Of a stretch of DNA of 64,000 nucleotides, positions 26,663-36,024 are shown in pieces. The stretch comes from an uncultured Gammaproteobacteria bacterium (GTDB lineage: Bacteria; Pseudomonadota; Gammaproteobacteria; HK1): positions 33,654-97,653 of the forward strand of contig CAMYJH010000002.1 of the NCBI GenBank assembly GCA_947258715.1. The letters are read 5' to 3'. The position numbers were made by a program, and so were the translations under genes. How positions within the stretch are numbered: position 1 is the first letter of the stretch; every line of letters starts with the position of its first letter. The notes under the pieces are model-generated. The model saw only the letters and a list, made by a program, of their open reading frames with translations, did not search any database and was not told the origin of the DNA.

Positions 26663-29600
26663 TTATATCGGCGGCCTATGCGCCGACCTCCCCTCCGCCA
26701 GCGCCTTCTCGATGGCGGGGAGCGCCAGGGCAAGGCCGTGCTCCTTGGCCGCCCCGGCCAGGCGGTTGAGCTCGGCAGTCAACGCATTGTTTCGCTCGCC
26801 CTTGCCAAAGGCGATAAGCGCCCGCCCGCGGGCCACGATAAAGTCTGTCAGCGCCAGCGGTTCAGGATCGACGTAGTCTTCGAGTAGACGGGCATAGCGC
26901 TCGGCTTCGTCCCAATCTCTCGATTCGAGGCAGGCTTCAATGGCGTCCTCGTAGAACTCGAGGAAGTTATGGCCGACGGCGCCGCTTTCGAGCATCGACT
27001 CGCCTTCCGAGAGAGCCGCATGTCGTCGCTTCGATTCGTCGGTGGCCCGCGCCAATGTTCCCAGGATGGCGGCCCCGCAGTAGCCCGGGCCGGTGTTCCG
27101 ACTGACCTTCAGGCCCTCTTCCAGGACCTCGCAGGCCTTGCGCCGTTCCCCCTCGGCCAGATTTATCCTTCCCAGATAGCAAAGATACCGCGCTATTGTG
27201 CGCTTTGCGCCCAATCGCTCCGCAAGCCGCTTTGCCTGTTCGGCATACGTTCTTGCCTCGCTGAGCTTGCCAAGAAATATCGCGGCGTTGGTGGCGGAAA
27301 TGTAGCTCTGTAGCTCGCTTCGAAGCGAACCGACCTCGGCCGAGGTTTCGGCTGTCTCGAGGCACAGTGCCAGAGACCTGCGCAGATCCAATGAGTATTG
27401 CAACGTGCCGCCACCGATCATCTGGTTGTGTGCAACTTCAACCCGCCCGAGGCCGTTACGTCTGGCAGCCTCGACACATTGCGCCAGGTAATCATGGGCG
27501 GAACGCATCCGGCCGCCGGCGTAATAGGCGTCACCAAGACCGCCCAGCGCGTGCACCTCGAGCTCGATTGATTTGGCTTTGCGCGCGTAGTCCAACGCGC
27601 GCTGGTTAAAAGGCAAACAGTTTCCGGTTTGCCCCTTCCAGAACGCGAGATTAGCGCGCGTGATATAAATTTTCGCGAGGTCTTCCCACAACTCGTGTGC
27701 CTCGGCGATGGGCTCTGCCTCGTCCAGTATGCCAACCGCCTCATCGTGCTTATCGAGCACACGCAGACCCATGGCGATACCCACCAGGGCGCGGCACCGA
27801 TCAGTTTCCTCCGTCGTCGACCCAAGGGCGGATTGATAGGCCCGCAACGACTCTTCAATCGGACCCACGTGGTGCAGGAATTCGCCTCGCAGGCAGTACA
27901 GGTGAAACCGATCGGTATCCACCGCAATCTCGAGCCCACGCTCGACGAGTTGCAGGGCGCGTTCAACCCGGTACGCGCGGAACTCGGCGCGAGCCGCATC
28001 CGCATAAGCCACAGGCGCAGAGGCGTGCCCCGCGGCTTCCAGGTGATTGGCGCGCAAGACGAGATCGGTTTGCGCGAACCAGTCGGCCGCCCGCATGTGG
28101 AGGGCCTGGCGCGAATCCGAAAGCAAGGAAGCGTGGATGCCGTCTCGAATGAGGGCATGCGCAAACAGGTAATAGCCCCTATGGGGGCGCACCAAGTCGT
28201 GGGCCACCAGCTCCGTACATTCGTAGTGCGGGTCTTGCACGAGATAACGAAGCGCTTCGATATCAAATCGCTGACCGAGGACGGAGGCTGCACGGACAGC
28301 GCTTCGATCCTTCGAATCGAGCCGGTCGCACCTTGAAAGAGTGAGCTCCTGTACGCTGGATGGAATCGCTTCGCCGGTCTCGTCCTCCTCGCCAACCCGA
28401 AGCAGTTGCTCGAGAAACAGAGGGTTCCCCTGGGCCCGTTCGACGCAACGTTTACGGAAGTCGTCGGATCCGGTGCAGATATCTTCCGCCAGGGATACAG
28501 CGTCCGCGTCGCGAAGCGGACGCAAGTCAATAGTCAACAGGGGCACCTCGCGGGTTGCCGTTCGCCATTTAGAGTCTAGCGGGTCGCCTTCGATGCGAGA
28601 CGTCATCAAAACAACGAGCCTTTGAGCACCCAGCGAGTTCGATAAGTCGGCGAGCTGTTCGACCACAAAGGGATCCGCCCAGTGCAGATCCTCGATCATG
28701 AGAAGGACGGGAACCCGCGCGCAGCGGCTGGAGATCAGATCGGTCAGCACTTCAGTCTTGCCCTGGTTGCGGATCCGCTCATCCATGGCGTCGAAACGGG
28801 ACCGAAGCTCCAGAGGCTGCGGAAGGTCGAGGAGGTCATTGAGAAAAACTCTCATCTCGACGCGCGTGCGACCTTCTTTGACCGCTTGCTCAGCCGCTTC
28901 CTGCCGACGCTCTTCTTCCGCACCCGACGAAAGCTGCAGCAGGCCGCGGGCGAGGGCGCGCGGAACCTCCTCACCCTTGCGAGTGCCGAAGTCCAGCACC
29001 AGCACCCGGTAACAGGCAAAGCCTCTCTGCTCCGCGAGCTTGCCGGTCTCTTCCAGCAGGCGGGTCTTCCCGATGCCGGGCTCGCCGCGCACGAATACGA
29101 TATGAGCGTGCCCCGCATCCCGGCAGGAACCGAGGACGCTCTGCATTTGCTCCAGTTCAAACTGACGACCGACGAAGCGCGTCGGGTGCAGCCAGCGCGG
29201 CGTTTCGCGAAGCATGCTTACGCGGTAGACAGGCAACGCCCGGCCGCGGGACCGCACATTGATCTCTGGCGCGGCCTGGAAGTCAAAGAAGCGCTCCGCG
29301 TCGGCCACCACCGCTTGGGTGGCAAGCACCTCTCCCGGCCACGACAGCACTTCCAACTGCCGCGCGACGTCCACGCTGTCGCCGGTTATGTTATAGCTGC
29401 CTTGCCCGGCATCGCCTGCGCTCACCACGACCTGTCCGCTCGCCACGCCCACCTGCGCGGCGACCGGTTGCGCGGCTTCTTCACCGAGCGACGGCGTCAG
29501 CGCGCGAATCTCCACGGCGGCGCGCAGCGCGCGCTCGGCGTCGTTGCCGTGGGCCACCGGGGTTCCATATATCGCCACGACGGTATCGCCGATACGGTTC

Positions 29601-30613
29601 TCGACATGGCCTCCATAACGAATAACGGATTCCTCTGTCGATTCCTGGAATGCCTGCGCGAGCCGATGATGTTGTTCGGCATCGGGTGGATCAACGTCGT
29701 CGACGCCGAGGGTGAAACGGGCAAACAGCACGGTCACCGGGCGTATCTCACCGGGGAACGTGGCCGATTTATAGGTGCTCGATGCTTTGGTTGCCACCTC
29801 CGAAGGAGTGGTCACGTCCGAGTCCGGCGCGTCGGCGGCCGCTGACGATGAAAGCGGATCCTGCTGCGTCTCGGAGACGTGCGCCTGGCGCCGGATGGTG
29901 TCTGCAAGCTTCACGGTGTCGGATTCAGGTTCTACACCGAGCTCGCGCTTCAACAAATCGCGGCAGGTCTCGAACTGACGTAACGCGAGCCCCCTGTGGC
30001 CTTCCCGGGCGTGTATATCCATGAGCCCGCGGTGAACGTCCTCCTGGAGTGGGTCCATCGCCAACAGGCGGGTTCCGCAATCCATTGCCCGCGCGTAGTC
30101 GCCAGCCTCGAGACAGCGAGTGAACAGCCGGCTCAAGGCGCGCCTCGCCAACTCCTGAAAGCGCCGTCGTTCAACTACGAGCCACTGTTCGAACGATGCT
30201 TCCCTAAGGTTCAAGCCCGCCAGGAAATCGCCCGAATAGAGACGGCACATACCCTCCGCGGTATCAGGACCGTCTTGCTCTAATAAAGCTTCGAACTTTG
30301 CCGCATCGATTTCACAGCGTTCGGCGTGCAACCAGACTGACTCGGAGTCGGCTTCGAGAACGCCGTCGGCATTGGCTTCGGCCAGAACCTTGCGCACGCT
30401 TGCCAGGGTCTGGCGCAGGCTCGCGCGGGCCTGCTCCTCGGCGCTTCGCTCCCATAGCATGGCCGAGATGCGTTCGCGGGGCTGCCGGCGGTCGGGGGAG
30501 ATGGCGAGTATGGCAAGCAGAGCCCGGGCCTTTCGTGTCGGCAGGTCATCCAGTGGACGGCCGTCGATATCGGCCTTGAAGCCGCCGAAAAGGGCGAGGT
30601 GCAGAGTACCCAT
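26663..30613 (-). CDS. SARP-type regulator with degenerate cyclase domain, AAA ATPase and TPRs
   Basis: This is a 1316-residue multidomain regulator. Residues 1-95 form an OmpR/SARP winged helix (LALFGGFKADIDGRPLDDLPTRKARALLA), and about 100-245 a bacterial transcriptional activator domain (EQWLVVERRRFQELARRAL, ELGVEPESDTVKL). Residues about 295-460 form a class III cyclase-like domain (VTVLFARFTLG, RIGDTVVAIYG, GDSVDVARQLE). Its first metal Asp is Arg (FAR for FAD), the Asn is Asp and the Arg is shifted or Gln, so catalysis is unlikely. Walker A GEPGIGKT lies near residue 510 and the remainder is TPR-like. It probably senses a ligand and activates transcription in an ATP-dependent way. A divergent 77-residue gene lies upstream. 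Confidence 0.85.
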   Translation of the reverse strand: MGTLHLALFGGFKADIDGRPLDDLPTRKARALLAILAISPDRRQPRERISAMLWERSAEEQARASLRQTLASVRKVLAEANADGVLEADSESVWLHAERCEIDAAKFEALLEQDGPDTAEGMCRLYSGDFLAGLNLREASFEQWLVVERRRFQELARRALSRLFTRCLEAGDYARAMDCGTRLLAMDPLQEDVHRGLMDIHAREGHRGLALRQFETCRDLLKRELGVEPESDTVKLADTIRRQAHVSETQQDPLSSSAAADAPDSDVTTPSEVATKASSTYKSATFPGEIRPVTVLFARFTLGVDDVDPPDAEQHHRLAQAFQESTEESVIRYGGHVENRIGDTVVAIYGTPVAHGNDAERALRAAVEIRALTPSLGEEAAQPVAAQVGVASGQVVVSAGDAGQGSYNITGDSVDVARQLEVLSWPGEVLATQAVVADAERFFDFQAAPEINVRSRGRALPVYRVSMLRETPRWLHPTRFVGRQFELEQMQSVLGSCRDAGHAHIVFVRGEPGIGKTRLLEETGKLAEQRGFACYRVLVLDFGTRKGEEVPRALARGLLQLSSGAEEERRQEAAEQAVKEGRTRVEMRVFLNDLLDLPQPLELRSRFDAMDERIRNQGKTEVLTDLISSRCARVPVLLMIEDLHWADPFVVEQLADLSNSLGAQRLVVLMTSRIEGDPLDSKWRTATREVPLLTIDLRPLRDADAVSLAEDICTGSDDFRKRCVERAQGNPLFLEQLLRVGEEDETGEAIPSSVQELTLSRCDRLDSKDRSAVRAASVLGQRFDIEALRYLVQDPHYECTELVAHDLVRPHRGYYLFAHALIRDGIHASLLSDSRQALHMRAADWFAQTDLVLRANHLEAAGHASAPVAYADAARAEFRAYRVERALQLVERGLEIAVDTDRFHLYCLRGEFLHHVGPIEESLRAYQSALGSTTEETDRCRALVGIAMGLRVLDKHDEAVGILDEAEPIAEAHELWEDLAKIYITRANLAFWKGQTGNCLPFNQRALDYARKAKSIELEVHALGGLGDAYYAGGRMRSAHDYLAQCVEAARRNGLGRVEVAHNQMIGGGTLQYSLDLRRSLALCLETAETSAEVGSLRSELQSYISATNAAIFLGKLSEARTYAEQAKRLAERLGAKRTIARYLCYLGRINLAEGERRKACEVLEEGLKVSRNTGPGYCGAAILGTLARATDESKRRHAALSEGESMLESGAVGHNFLEFYEDAIEACLESRDWDEAERYARLLEDYVDPEPLALTDFIVARGRALIAFGKGERNNALTAELNRLAGAAKEHGLALALPAIEKALAEGRSAHRPPI

Positions 30614-30781
30614 GATGAGTGCCTACGTATTCGCTGGCTATTCAGCTCCCGGCTTTTTTTGCGCATTTTTTGCGCTTATTGCGGGCCCTTACCCGGGAAA
30701 TCTCACGGAGATTTTGCGGCCGGACGCCATGCTTTCTCCCCAAGGCCAGGCCGAATCTGGCCGCAAGCCAGCAAAGGAGAC

Positions 30782-31015
30782 ATGACCATGTGGAATATCG
30801 ACATCGAAACCCGGATCCGTGATTTGAACGCTGAGGCAGAGGATCACCGCGCCAGACTGCTCGACACTATGACGGAGACCGATGGCAGTGCCAAGGGTCG
30901 CCCCTTTGGTGACTCGCCCATCGTGCAGCGAATCAAGCAGGCGCTCGGCGCTCTGCGCCACCGCTCCCGTGCCCTCCTTTCGCGGCCGGTCTCGACGATA
31001 TCCGAGTCGCAGTGA
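30782..31015 (+). CDS. Hypothetical 77-residue protein divergent from the SARP regulator
   Basis: AAAGGAG lies 4 nt before the ATG at 30782, a strong ribosome binding site that decides this start over longer upstream frames. The protein is soluble, helical and charged (MTMWNIDIETRIRDLNAEAED...), with a basic C-terminus (GALRHRSRALLSR). No family is recognised. Its position suggests it may be a target of the divergently encoded regulator. A strong hairpin follows its stop codon. Confidence 0.6.
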   Translation: MTMWNIDIETRIRDLNAEAEDHRARLLDTMTETDGSAKGRPFGDSPIVQRIKQALGALRHRSRALLSRPVSTISESQ

Positions 31016-31024
31016 AATCAAACG

Positions 31025-31084
31025 AAAAGGAGGCGTACTTATTCTTTCGGAACCGCTGACAGAAAGATGAGTGCGCCTCCTTTT
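31025..31084. terminator. Strong hairpin after the 77-residue gene
   Basis: AAAAGGAGGCGTACT (31025-31039) pairs with AGTGCGCCTCCTTTT (31070-31084), 14 of 15 pairs. A short inner stem (TTCTTTC/GAAAG) lies in the 30-nt loop. The 5' A-run and 3' T-run make it terminator-like in both directions. Confidence 0.6.
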
Positions 31085-31206
31085 CCGCGAACCGCTGTAC
31101 GCTACCCGTGGCGCAGCAGCGACCCCAGTCACCATCAGAGGGCGGTGGCGACGTAGCCCCGAATCAGCACGCCCTCGGAGCGCTCCTGGAAACAGCGCAA
31201 TGCCTT

Positions 31207-31262
31207 CGCGGGGATGACGAAGTCTTCAGTTCGCGGGCAAGCTCGCTCCTACGAGGGGCCGT
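31207..31262. repeat. REP-like unit
   Basis: This is a CTTCGCGGGGATGACGAAG segment followed by a variant of the GCGAGCAAGCTCGC unit (one change, GCGGGC). The same order, including AGTCTTCAGTTCGCG, occurs at 34822-34880. Confidence 0.7.
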
Positions 31263-31414
31263 GTCTGCACAGACGTCGGGTCGGCAATGGGGCAGCGGAG
31301 ATTTTTCCTGCCTCTTATTTCCACGACGAACGCATCTATTTAGACTTGCGGGCTGAAATCACGCGAAGCAGCTCATGACGTTTCGCGTCGACACTTTTTA
31401 AGGAACAGAGTACC

Positions 31415-32776
31415 GTGTCCGGGCAACTGAAATATCTCCTCGACGAAGAACACATCCCCACTGCCTGGTACAACATCCAGGCGGATCTGCCCGAACCGTT
31501 GCCGGCGATATTGCACCCGGGCACGGGCCAGCCGATTGCGCCTTCGGATCTGGCGCCGCTTTTTCCCGTAGCCCTGATCGAGCAGGAGGTGAGTCAGGAG
31601 CGCTACATCGACATCCCCGATCCGGTCAGGGACATCTATCGCCAGTGGCGGCCATCGCCGCTTTATCGCGCGCGGCGATTAGAGGGTGCTTTGGAGACCC
31701 CCGCACGCATTTATTACAAGTACGAGGGCGTGAGCCCGGTGGGGAGCCACAAGCCGAACACGGCGGTGGCTCAAGCCTTCTACAACCGCGAAGCAGGCTT
31801 GAAGCGCCTCTCCACCGAGACCGGCGCCGGGCAGTGGGGCTCGGCGCTGGCCTACGCGGGGAACTTGTTCGGGCTCGAGATCGAGGTCTACATGGTCAAG
31901 GTGAGCTTTGAGCAAAAGCCTTACCGCAAAGCCATGATGGAAGCCTTCGGCGCCCGCTGCGTGGCGAGCCCCAGCGAGGAAACCCAGGCCGGGCGCGCGG
32001 TGCTTGAAGAGCATCCCGACAGCACCGGCAGTCTCGGCATCGCCATCGGCGAAGCGGTGGAGCGGGCCGCGCAGCGCGACGACACCAACTACGCGCTCGG
32101 CAGCGTGCTCAACCACGTGCTCATGCACCAGACCGTGATCGGACTGGAAGCGGAGCGGCAGATGGAGATGGCGGACGATTATCCCGACGTGATCGTCGGC
32201 TGCACCGGGGGCGGAAGTAACTTCGCCGGAATTGCCGCGCCGTTTCTCGGCCACCGGCTTCGCGACGGCCGCGGGGTGCGGGTCATCGCGGTGGAGCCGG
32301 CGGCCTGTCCGACGCTGACGCGCGGCGCGTACGCTTATGACTTCGGCGACACGGCGCACCTGACGCCCCTGGTAAAAATGCACACCCTGGGTTCAACATT
32401 TGTGCCGCCGGGATTCCACGCCGGCGGCCTTCGCTACCACGGCATGGGGCCGCTGGTAAGCCACCTGCAGCAACTGCAGCTGATTGAATCGCGCGCTTAC
32501 CACCAGCTTGAGTGCTTCGAGGCCGGCGTCACCTTCGCCCGCGCCGAAGGGATCGTGCCGGCGCCGGAGGCGAATCACGCGGTCCGGGGCGCCATCCACG
32601 AAGCGCTGCGCTGCAAGCAAGAGGGCGAATCCCGCAGCATCCTGTTCAATCTCTGCGGCCACGGCCACCTCGACATGCAGGCGTACATCGACTACTTCGA
32701 CGGCAAGCTCAGCGACCAGGAATACGATGCATCGGAGCTTGCCATGGCGCTGGCGGGTTTGCCTTCGGTGGGCTAA
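31415..32776 (+). CDS. trpB2: Tryptophan synthase beta-like PLP enzyme (TrpB2 type)
   Basis: This 453-residue protein belongs to the TrpB2 branch, longer at the N-terminus than canonical TrpB. The PLP lysine lies in [12 protein letters not shown], the phosphate-binding loop in [10 protein letters not shown], and the catalytic Glu region in [13 protein letters not shown]. TrpB2 condenses indole and serine and often stands alone without TrpA, as here; some members have other beta-replacement roles. The start is a GTG at 31415 with AAGGAA about 10 nt upstream. No trp genes are adjacent. The IS10-like element begins about 50 bp after the stop. Confidence 0.88.
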   Translation: MSGQLKYLLDEEHIPTAWYNIQADLPEPLPAILHPGTGQPIAPSDLAPLFPVALIEQEVSQERYIDIPDPVRDIYRQWRPSPLYRARRLEGALETPARIYYKYEGVSPVGSHKPNTAVAQAFYNREAGLKRLSTETGAGQWGSALAYAGNLFGLEIEVYMVKVSFEQKPYRKAMMEAFGARCVASPSEETQAGRAVLEEHPDSTGSLGIAIGEAVERAAQRDDTNYALGSVLNHVLMHQTVIGLEAERQMEMADDYPDVIVGCTGGGSNFAGIAAPFLGHRLRDGRGVRVIAVEPAACPTLTRGAYAYDFGDTAHLTPLVKMHTLGSTFVPPGFHAGGLRYHGMGPLVSHLQQLQLIESRAYHQLECFEAGVTFARAEGIVPAPEANHAVRGAIHEALRCKQEGESRSILFNLCGHGHLDMQAYIDYFDGKLSDQEYDASELAMALAGLPSVG

Positions 32777-32823
32777 GCGGTGGCATTGTTGAGGGAAGGG
32801 TTGGATTGCGGATTCCGGGGAAA

Positions 32824-34185
32824 AGGCGTCTGACCCTGACGAATCCCCACAAAAAGTTGATCTAATTCAATGGTTTAAGTTTTGAATTGAACGGAACCTG
32901 CATGGCGTTAGGCGATCTGATCGATTGTCGAAGTCGGTTAGCTCGCCAGGGGGACGCCATGCAGGTTGTCAGATTTTTGCACAAGTTGAGTGGGAAGTGT
33001 CTAGGGGGCGTGCATTCGCGCCGCCACGAGGCGGTGTGGGTAGGAGTAAGCGCCCTGTTGCGGGGGAAGCGATTGTGGTTGACGGCGATGGGGCGGCACG
33101 TTGGTGGTGGCGTAGACGAGAAGCACTCGATCAAGCGCATGGACCGTTTGTTGGGGAATCGGCGTTTGAGCGGAGAGCGTTTGGCCTGGTATCGGTGGTT
33201 GGCGCGCCTCGCGGTGGGTGGCTGCCGTCATCCGGTGATATTGGTGGATTGGTCGGATTTGGATGACCAGAAGTGTTTGTTCGTGTTGCGGGCCTCGGTG
33301 GCGGTGGGGGGCCGTGCGCTGCCGATATACGAGGAGGTGCATGAGGGTGTCGGCGACCGGCGGCTGCATGGCCGGTTTTTGAGGCGTTTGGCGCGGGTAT
33401 TGGGTGCTGGGTGTGTGCCGATATTGGTGACGGATGCGGGGTTTCGGGTGTGGTGGTATGAGCTGGTGGAATCTTTAGGCTTTGGGTATGTGGGCCGGGT
33501 GAGGAATCGGGAGATGCTGCGTTGGCCTAAAGGTGGCAAGTGGTTTTCGAACAAGCGGTTACACACTCGGGCGAGTGGTCGGCCGCGGGCCTTGGGCGAG
33601 ATGTGGCTGTCGAAGACGCGGCCGATGTTGACCCGGGTTTATCTCTACAAGGGACAAGCGAGGGGTCGGGTGAAGCGCACACGTTTTGGTGAGAGAAGCC
33701 GGTCGGCGCAAAGCAATAAGCACGCGGTGAGAGAGCGCGAACCGTGGTTGTTGGTGAGCAATGTACCGGACGGTTCTTGTGCAGCGAAGCGGGTGGTGAG
33801 CCTGTTTCGCACGCGGATGCAGATTGAGGAGGGATTCAGGGACTTGAAGTCACCGCGTCACGGGTTTGCTTTGCGGGAGAATCTGGGCCGAGGGCTTGAG
33901 CGGACTGCCAATCTGTTGTTGATTGCCGCTTTGGGTGTACTGGCGACCTGGCTGATGGGATTACATGGCTATCAACGGGATCTGCATCGGGGATTACAGG
34001 CCAACACCGAGAGGCGACGCCGCGTGTTATCGGTATTTTTTGTCGGTCGGCGGCTGTTGGCTCGGATGCTCAAGGTGACAGTTGGCGATTTGCGCGGCGC
34101 TGTACGAATACTCAACCAGGATGTGATCTCACAGGTGCCGGCATGAGGCCATATTTTGTGGGGATCCCTCAGCGTCTGACCCCTT
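32824..34185 (+). mobile_element. IS4-family (IS10-like) insertion sequence
   Basis: Inverted ends can be read. The left end around 32830-32854 (CTGACCCTGACG then AATCCCCACAAAA) matches the reverse complement of 34154-34178 in 21 of 25 positions, and the match continues outward for about six bases. The inner ATCCCCACAAAA is identical. The element carries one intact transposase gene. No target duplication could be identified, so the outer boundaries are approximate. Confidence 0.75.
32959..34146 (+). CDS. IS10-like transposase
   Basis: The protein has about 395 residues and is colinear with IS10 transposase: HSIKRMDRLLGNRRL, ILVDWSDLDDQK (first Asp), VLRASVAVGGR, LVTDAGFR (second Asp) and RTRMQIEEGFRDLK (Glu in the Y-R-E-K box, with Phe in place of Tyr). 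The ATG at 32959 puts the same number of residues (34) before the first conserved helix as in IS10. An ATG at 32902 would add 19. The frame is uninterrupted, so the element may be active. Confidence 0.88.
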   Translation: MQVVRFLHKLSGKCLGGVHSRRHEAVWVGVSALLRGKRLWLTAMGRHVGGGVDEKHSIKRMDRLLGNRRLSGERLAWYRWLARLAVGGCRHPVILVDWSDLDDQKCLFVLRASVAVGGRALPIYEEVHEGVGDRRLHGRFLRRLARVLGAGCVPILVTDAGFRVWWYELVESLGFGYVGRVRNREMLRWPKGGKWFSNKRLHTRASGRPRALGEMWLSKTRPMLTRVYLYKGQARGRVKRTRFGERSRSAQSNKHAVREREPWLLVSNVPDGSCAAKRVVSLFRTRMQIEEGFRDLKSPRHGFALRENLGRGLERTANLLLIAALGVLATWLMGLHGYQRDLHRGLQANTERRRRVLSVFFVGRRLLARMLKVTVGDLRGAVRILNQDVISQVPA

Positions 34186-34201
34186 CGATGCCGGACCCCT
34201 T

Positions 34202-34528
34202 TTATGCCGGGATGTAGTCGTAGGTTCCGACGCCCTGAACGATGACGAAGCTGCATCGCCCGTCTCCCGGGGTGAACACCGTGTGGGGCTGGTTAGGCGG
34301 CACGCTCAAGCGTTCGCCAGGCTGCAATTCGTGCGCTGCGTCCGGACGCCGGGTCTGGACCACCATCGGCCCCCGCAGACAAAAGAAGGTATCTGTGATC
34401 GCCGTGTGATGGTGCCAGGGAACGCATTGCCCGGGGCCGATGGTCAGTACCTGGACGCGGAGCCCATTGCTCTCCGCGATCAGCTCACGGTTTTCGATCT
34501 CGTACTTTTCTCCGGTCTCGGTGACCAT
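34202..34528 (-). CDS. Cupin-domain protein
   Basis: This 108-residue single-domain cupin has metal-binding histidines in the first motif, PWHHHTAITDTFF, and the second motif around PGERLSVPPNQPHTVF. Small cupins of this kind bind a metal and act as isomerases, dioxygenases or sugar/ligand sensors; no substrate is evident. GAGGAGG lies 8 nt upstream of the ATG at 34528. It is separated from TrpB2 by the inserted IS, so any former operon link is unclear. Confidence 0.8.
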   Translation of the reverse strand: MVTETGEKYEIENRELIAESNGLRVQVLTIGPGQCVPWHHHTAITDTFFCLRGPMVVQTRRPDAAHELQPGERLSVPPNQPHTVFTPGDGRCSFVIVQGVGTYDYIPA

Positions 34529-34699
34529 GGTCTATTCCTCCTCAATGATTGCGGGAGAGCGACCCGCGCTCCGTTTCGCTTCGGGGCTGAAAAAAGTGGC
34601 CGACGTCTTTTTGACTCGCCAGTATTTTTTTAATGACTCGAGATATCAAGGGGAAAGTGCTGTGATCGCTCTTTTGGGGTTAGCAGGGACCAAAGACGT

Positions 34700-34985
34700 A
34701 TGTTGGTTTAAGGATAATTTTTTACAGAATACCCGCTTTCGCGGCGATGACCTTGGAGGGGACTTTCGCTTCCGCGGGGATAACGGCTGATTGGCATTGC
34801 CGCTTTTGGCGCGGACAAGCTCCGCGGGGATGACGAAGTCTTCAGTTCGCGAGCAAGCTCCTACGAGGCGCCCTGCAGAACCCTGGTGGGCGCGGCTCAC
34901 CTTGTAACACTGTGCCGTCATTCCCGCGGAAGCGGGAGTCCAGTGACCAATCGTAGGGCGCGTCCAGCGCGCCGTACACATTGCG
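34700..34985. repeat. REP-like repeat cluster in the 34529-35041 gap
   Basis: In order: CCGCTTTCGCGGCGATGAC and CGCTTCCGCGGGGATAAC palindromes (34728-34790), a GACAAGCTCCGCGGGGATGACGAAG segment split over 34815-34840, a shortened GCGAGCAAGCTC unit (34846-34900), and the double-hairpin composite (34917-34983). No gene is supported in the gap. Confidence 0.7.
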
Positions 34986-35041
34986 CGTTTTTTTGATACC
35001 GTCAGCGATCCGGAGCTGGGGCCGGAGTCAGGAGGTGACGC

Positions 35042-35980
35042 ATGAAAGTGGCCACCGGCCGCGCCGTTTTCGAGCACTTTGGCGCGGCGGCGCAGGAGAT
35101 CGTTCCCAATCTGGAGTGGGCGCTCATCGACGAGGACGGAAGCTGGTCGGGCTCTCCGGGGGACTGCGACCTCATCGTGTGGGCGGCGGACGCCTATCAG
35201 GACGCCTTCGTCGACGCGGTGATCGACATCCCGGCGCCCCGCTGGGCGCACACCGAGGACGCGGGAATCGATGGACGCTTCTACGACGCGATGCGCGAAA
35301 AGGGCGCCATCGTCACCCACAGCCCAGGCGCCAACGCGCCCGAGGTTGCCGAGTTCGCCTTGAGCTTCGTCCTCTGGTCGGCCAAGCGTCTGGGCAGTTT
35401 TCGCGACGCTCAGCGCGCGCACCAGTGGAAACGGTCCGAGCTCGAAAGCCTGAGCGACAAGACGCTGCTGGTGCTCGGCCTGGGCGCCATCGGGCGTCGC
35501 ATTGCGCGTTATGCCAAAGGGTTCGAGATGCAGGTGCTGGGCATCCGGCGCTCGACGGATCCGGCGGAGAACGTCGATCGCCAGGGCACGCTCGACGATC
35601 TGGACGAGTTTCTTCCCCAGGCGGACTTCGTCGTCATCGCGCTTCCTTTTGCGTCGCAGCTCAAAGGACTGATCGGCGAAGCGGCGCTGGCGCGGATGAA
35701 GGCAACGGCAACGCTGATCAACGTCGGCCGCGGCGCGATCGTTGACGTGCCGGCGCTGAAACAAGCGCTCTTGGGCGGGGAGATCGAAAGCGCCTGTCTC
35801 GACGTACTGCCCACAGAGCCCTGGCCGGCGGACGACGATCTGTGGGATATCCCGAACCTCTTCATCACCCCGCACAATGCCGCGTCGTCGGGCCTTTACC
35901 TGCAGCGGGTCGGCAAGCTCTGGGTCGAGAACCTGGGGCGCTATATAAAAGGTGAGGCGTTACTCAACCGCGCGTTTTAG
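35042..35980 (+). CDS. D-2-hydroxyacid dehydrogenase, NAD(P)-binding
   Basis: This 312-residue oxidoreductase of the D-isomer 2-hydroxyacid dehydrogenase family has its Rossmann motif in VLGLGAIGRRIA (about residue 141). The catalytic Arg lies in INVGRGAIVDVPAL, the Glu in DVLPTEPWPADDDLW, and the His in ITPHNAAS. It probably interconverts a 2-oxo acid and a D-2-hydroxy acid, glyoxylate/hydroxypyruvate type. AGGAGGTG lies 5 nt upstream of the ATG. It is convergent with the DDAH-like gene. Confidence 0.88.
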   Translation: MKVATGRAVFEHFGAAAQEIVPNLEWALIDEDGSWSGSPGDCDLIVWAADAYQDAFVDAVIDIPAPRWAHTEDAGIDGRFYDAMREKGAIVTHSPGANAPEVAEFALSFVLWSAKRLGSFRDAQRAHQWKRSELESLSDKTLLVLGLGAIGRRIARYAKGFEMQVLGIRRSTDPAENVDRQGTLDDLDEFLPQADFVVIALPFASQLKGLIGEAALARMKATATLINVGRGAIVDVPALKQALLGGEIESACLDVLPTEPWPADDDLWDIPNLFITPHNAASSGLYLQRVGKLWVENLGRYIKGEALLNRAF

Positions 35981-36024
35981 TCACGCGACGTGTCTTGTGC
36001 CGGCGGGGGCTTGCGTTTTCTCTA

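Noticed and set aside
11763-34185. IS1182 or IS10-like transposase as the mobiliser of the palindromic elements
   Set aside because: The readable IS10-like ends (AATCCCCACAAAA) do not match GGGGACATTCAGAGTTC, and the IS1182 flanks do not contain it either.
34981-35745. Long plus-strand frame overlapping the dehydrogenase gene
   Set aside because: It is a shadow of the dehydrogenase, which has a strong ribosome site and full catalytic motifs.
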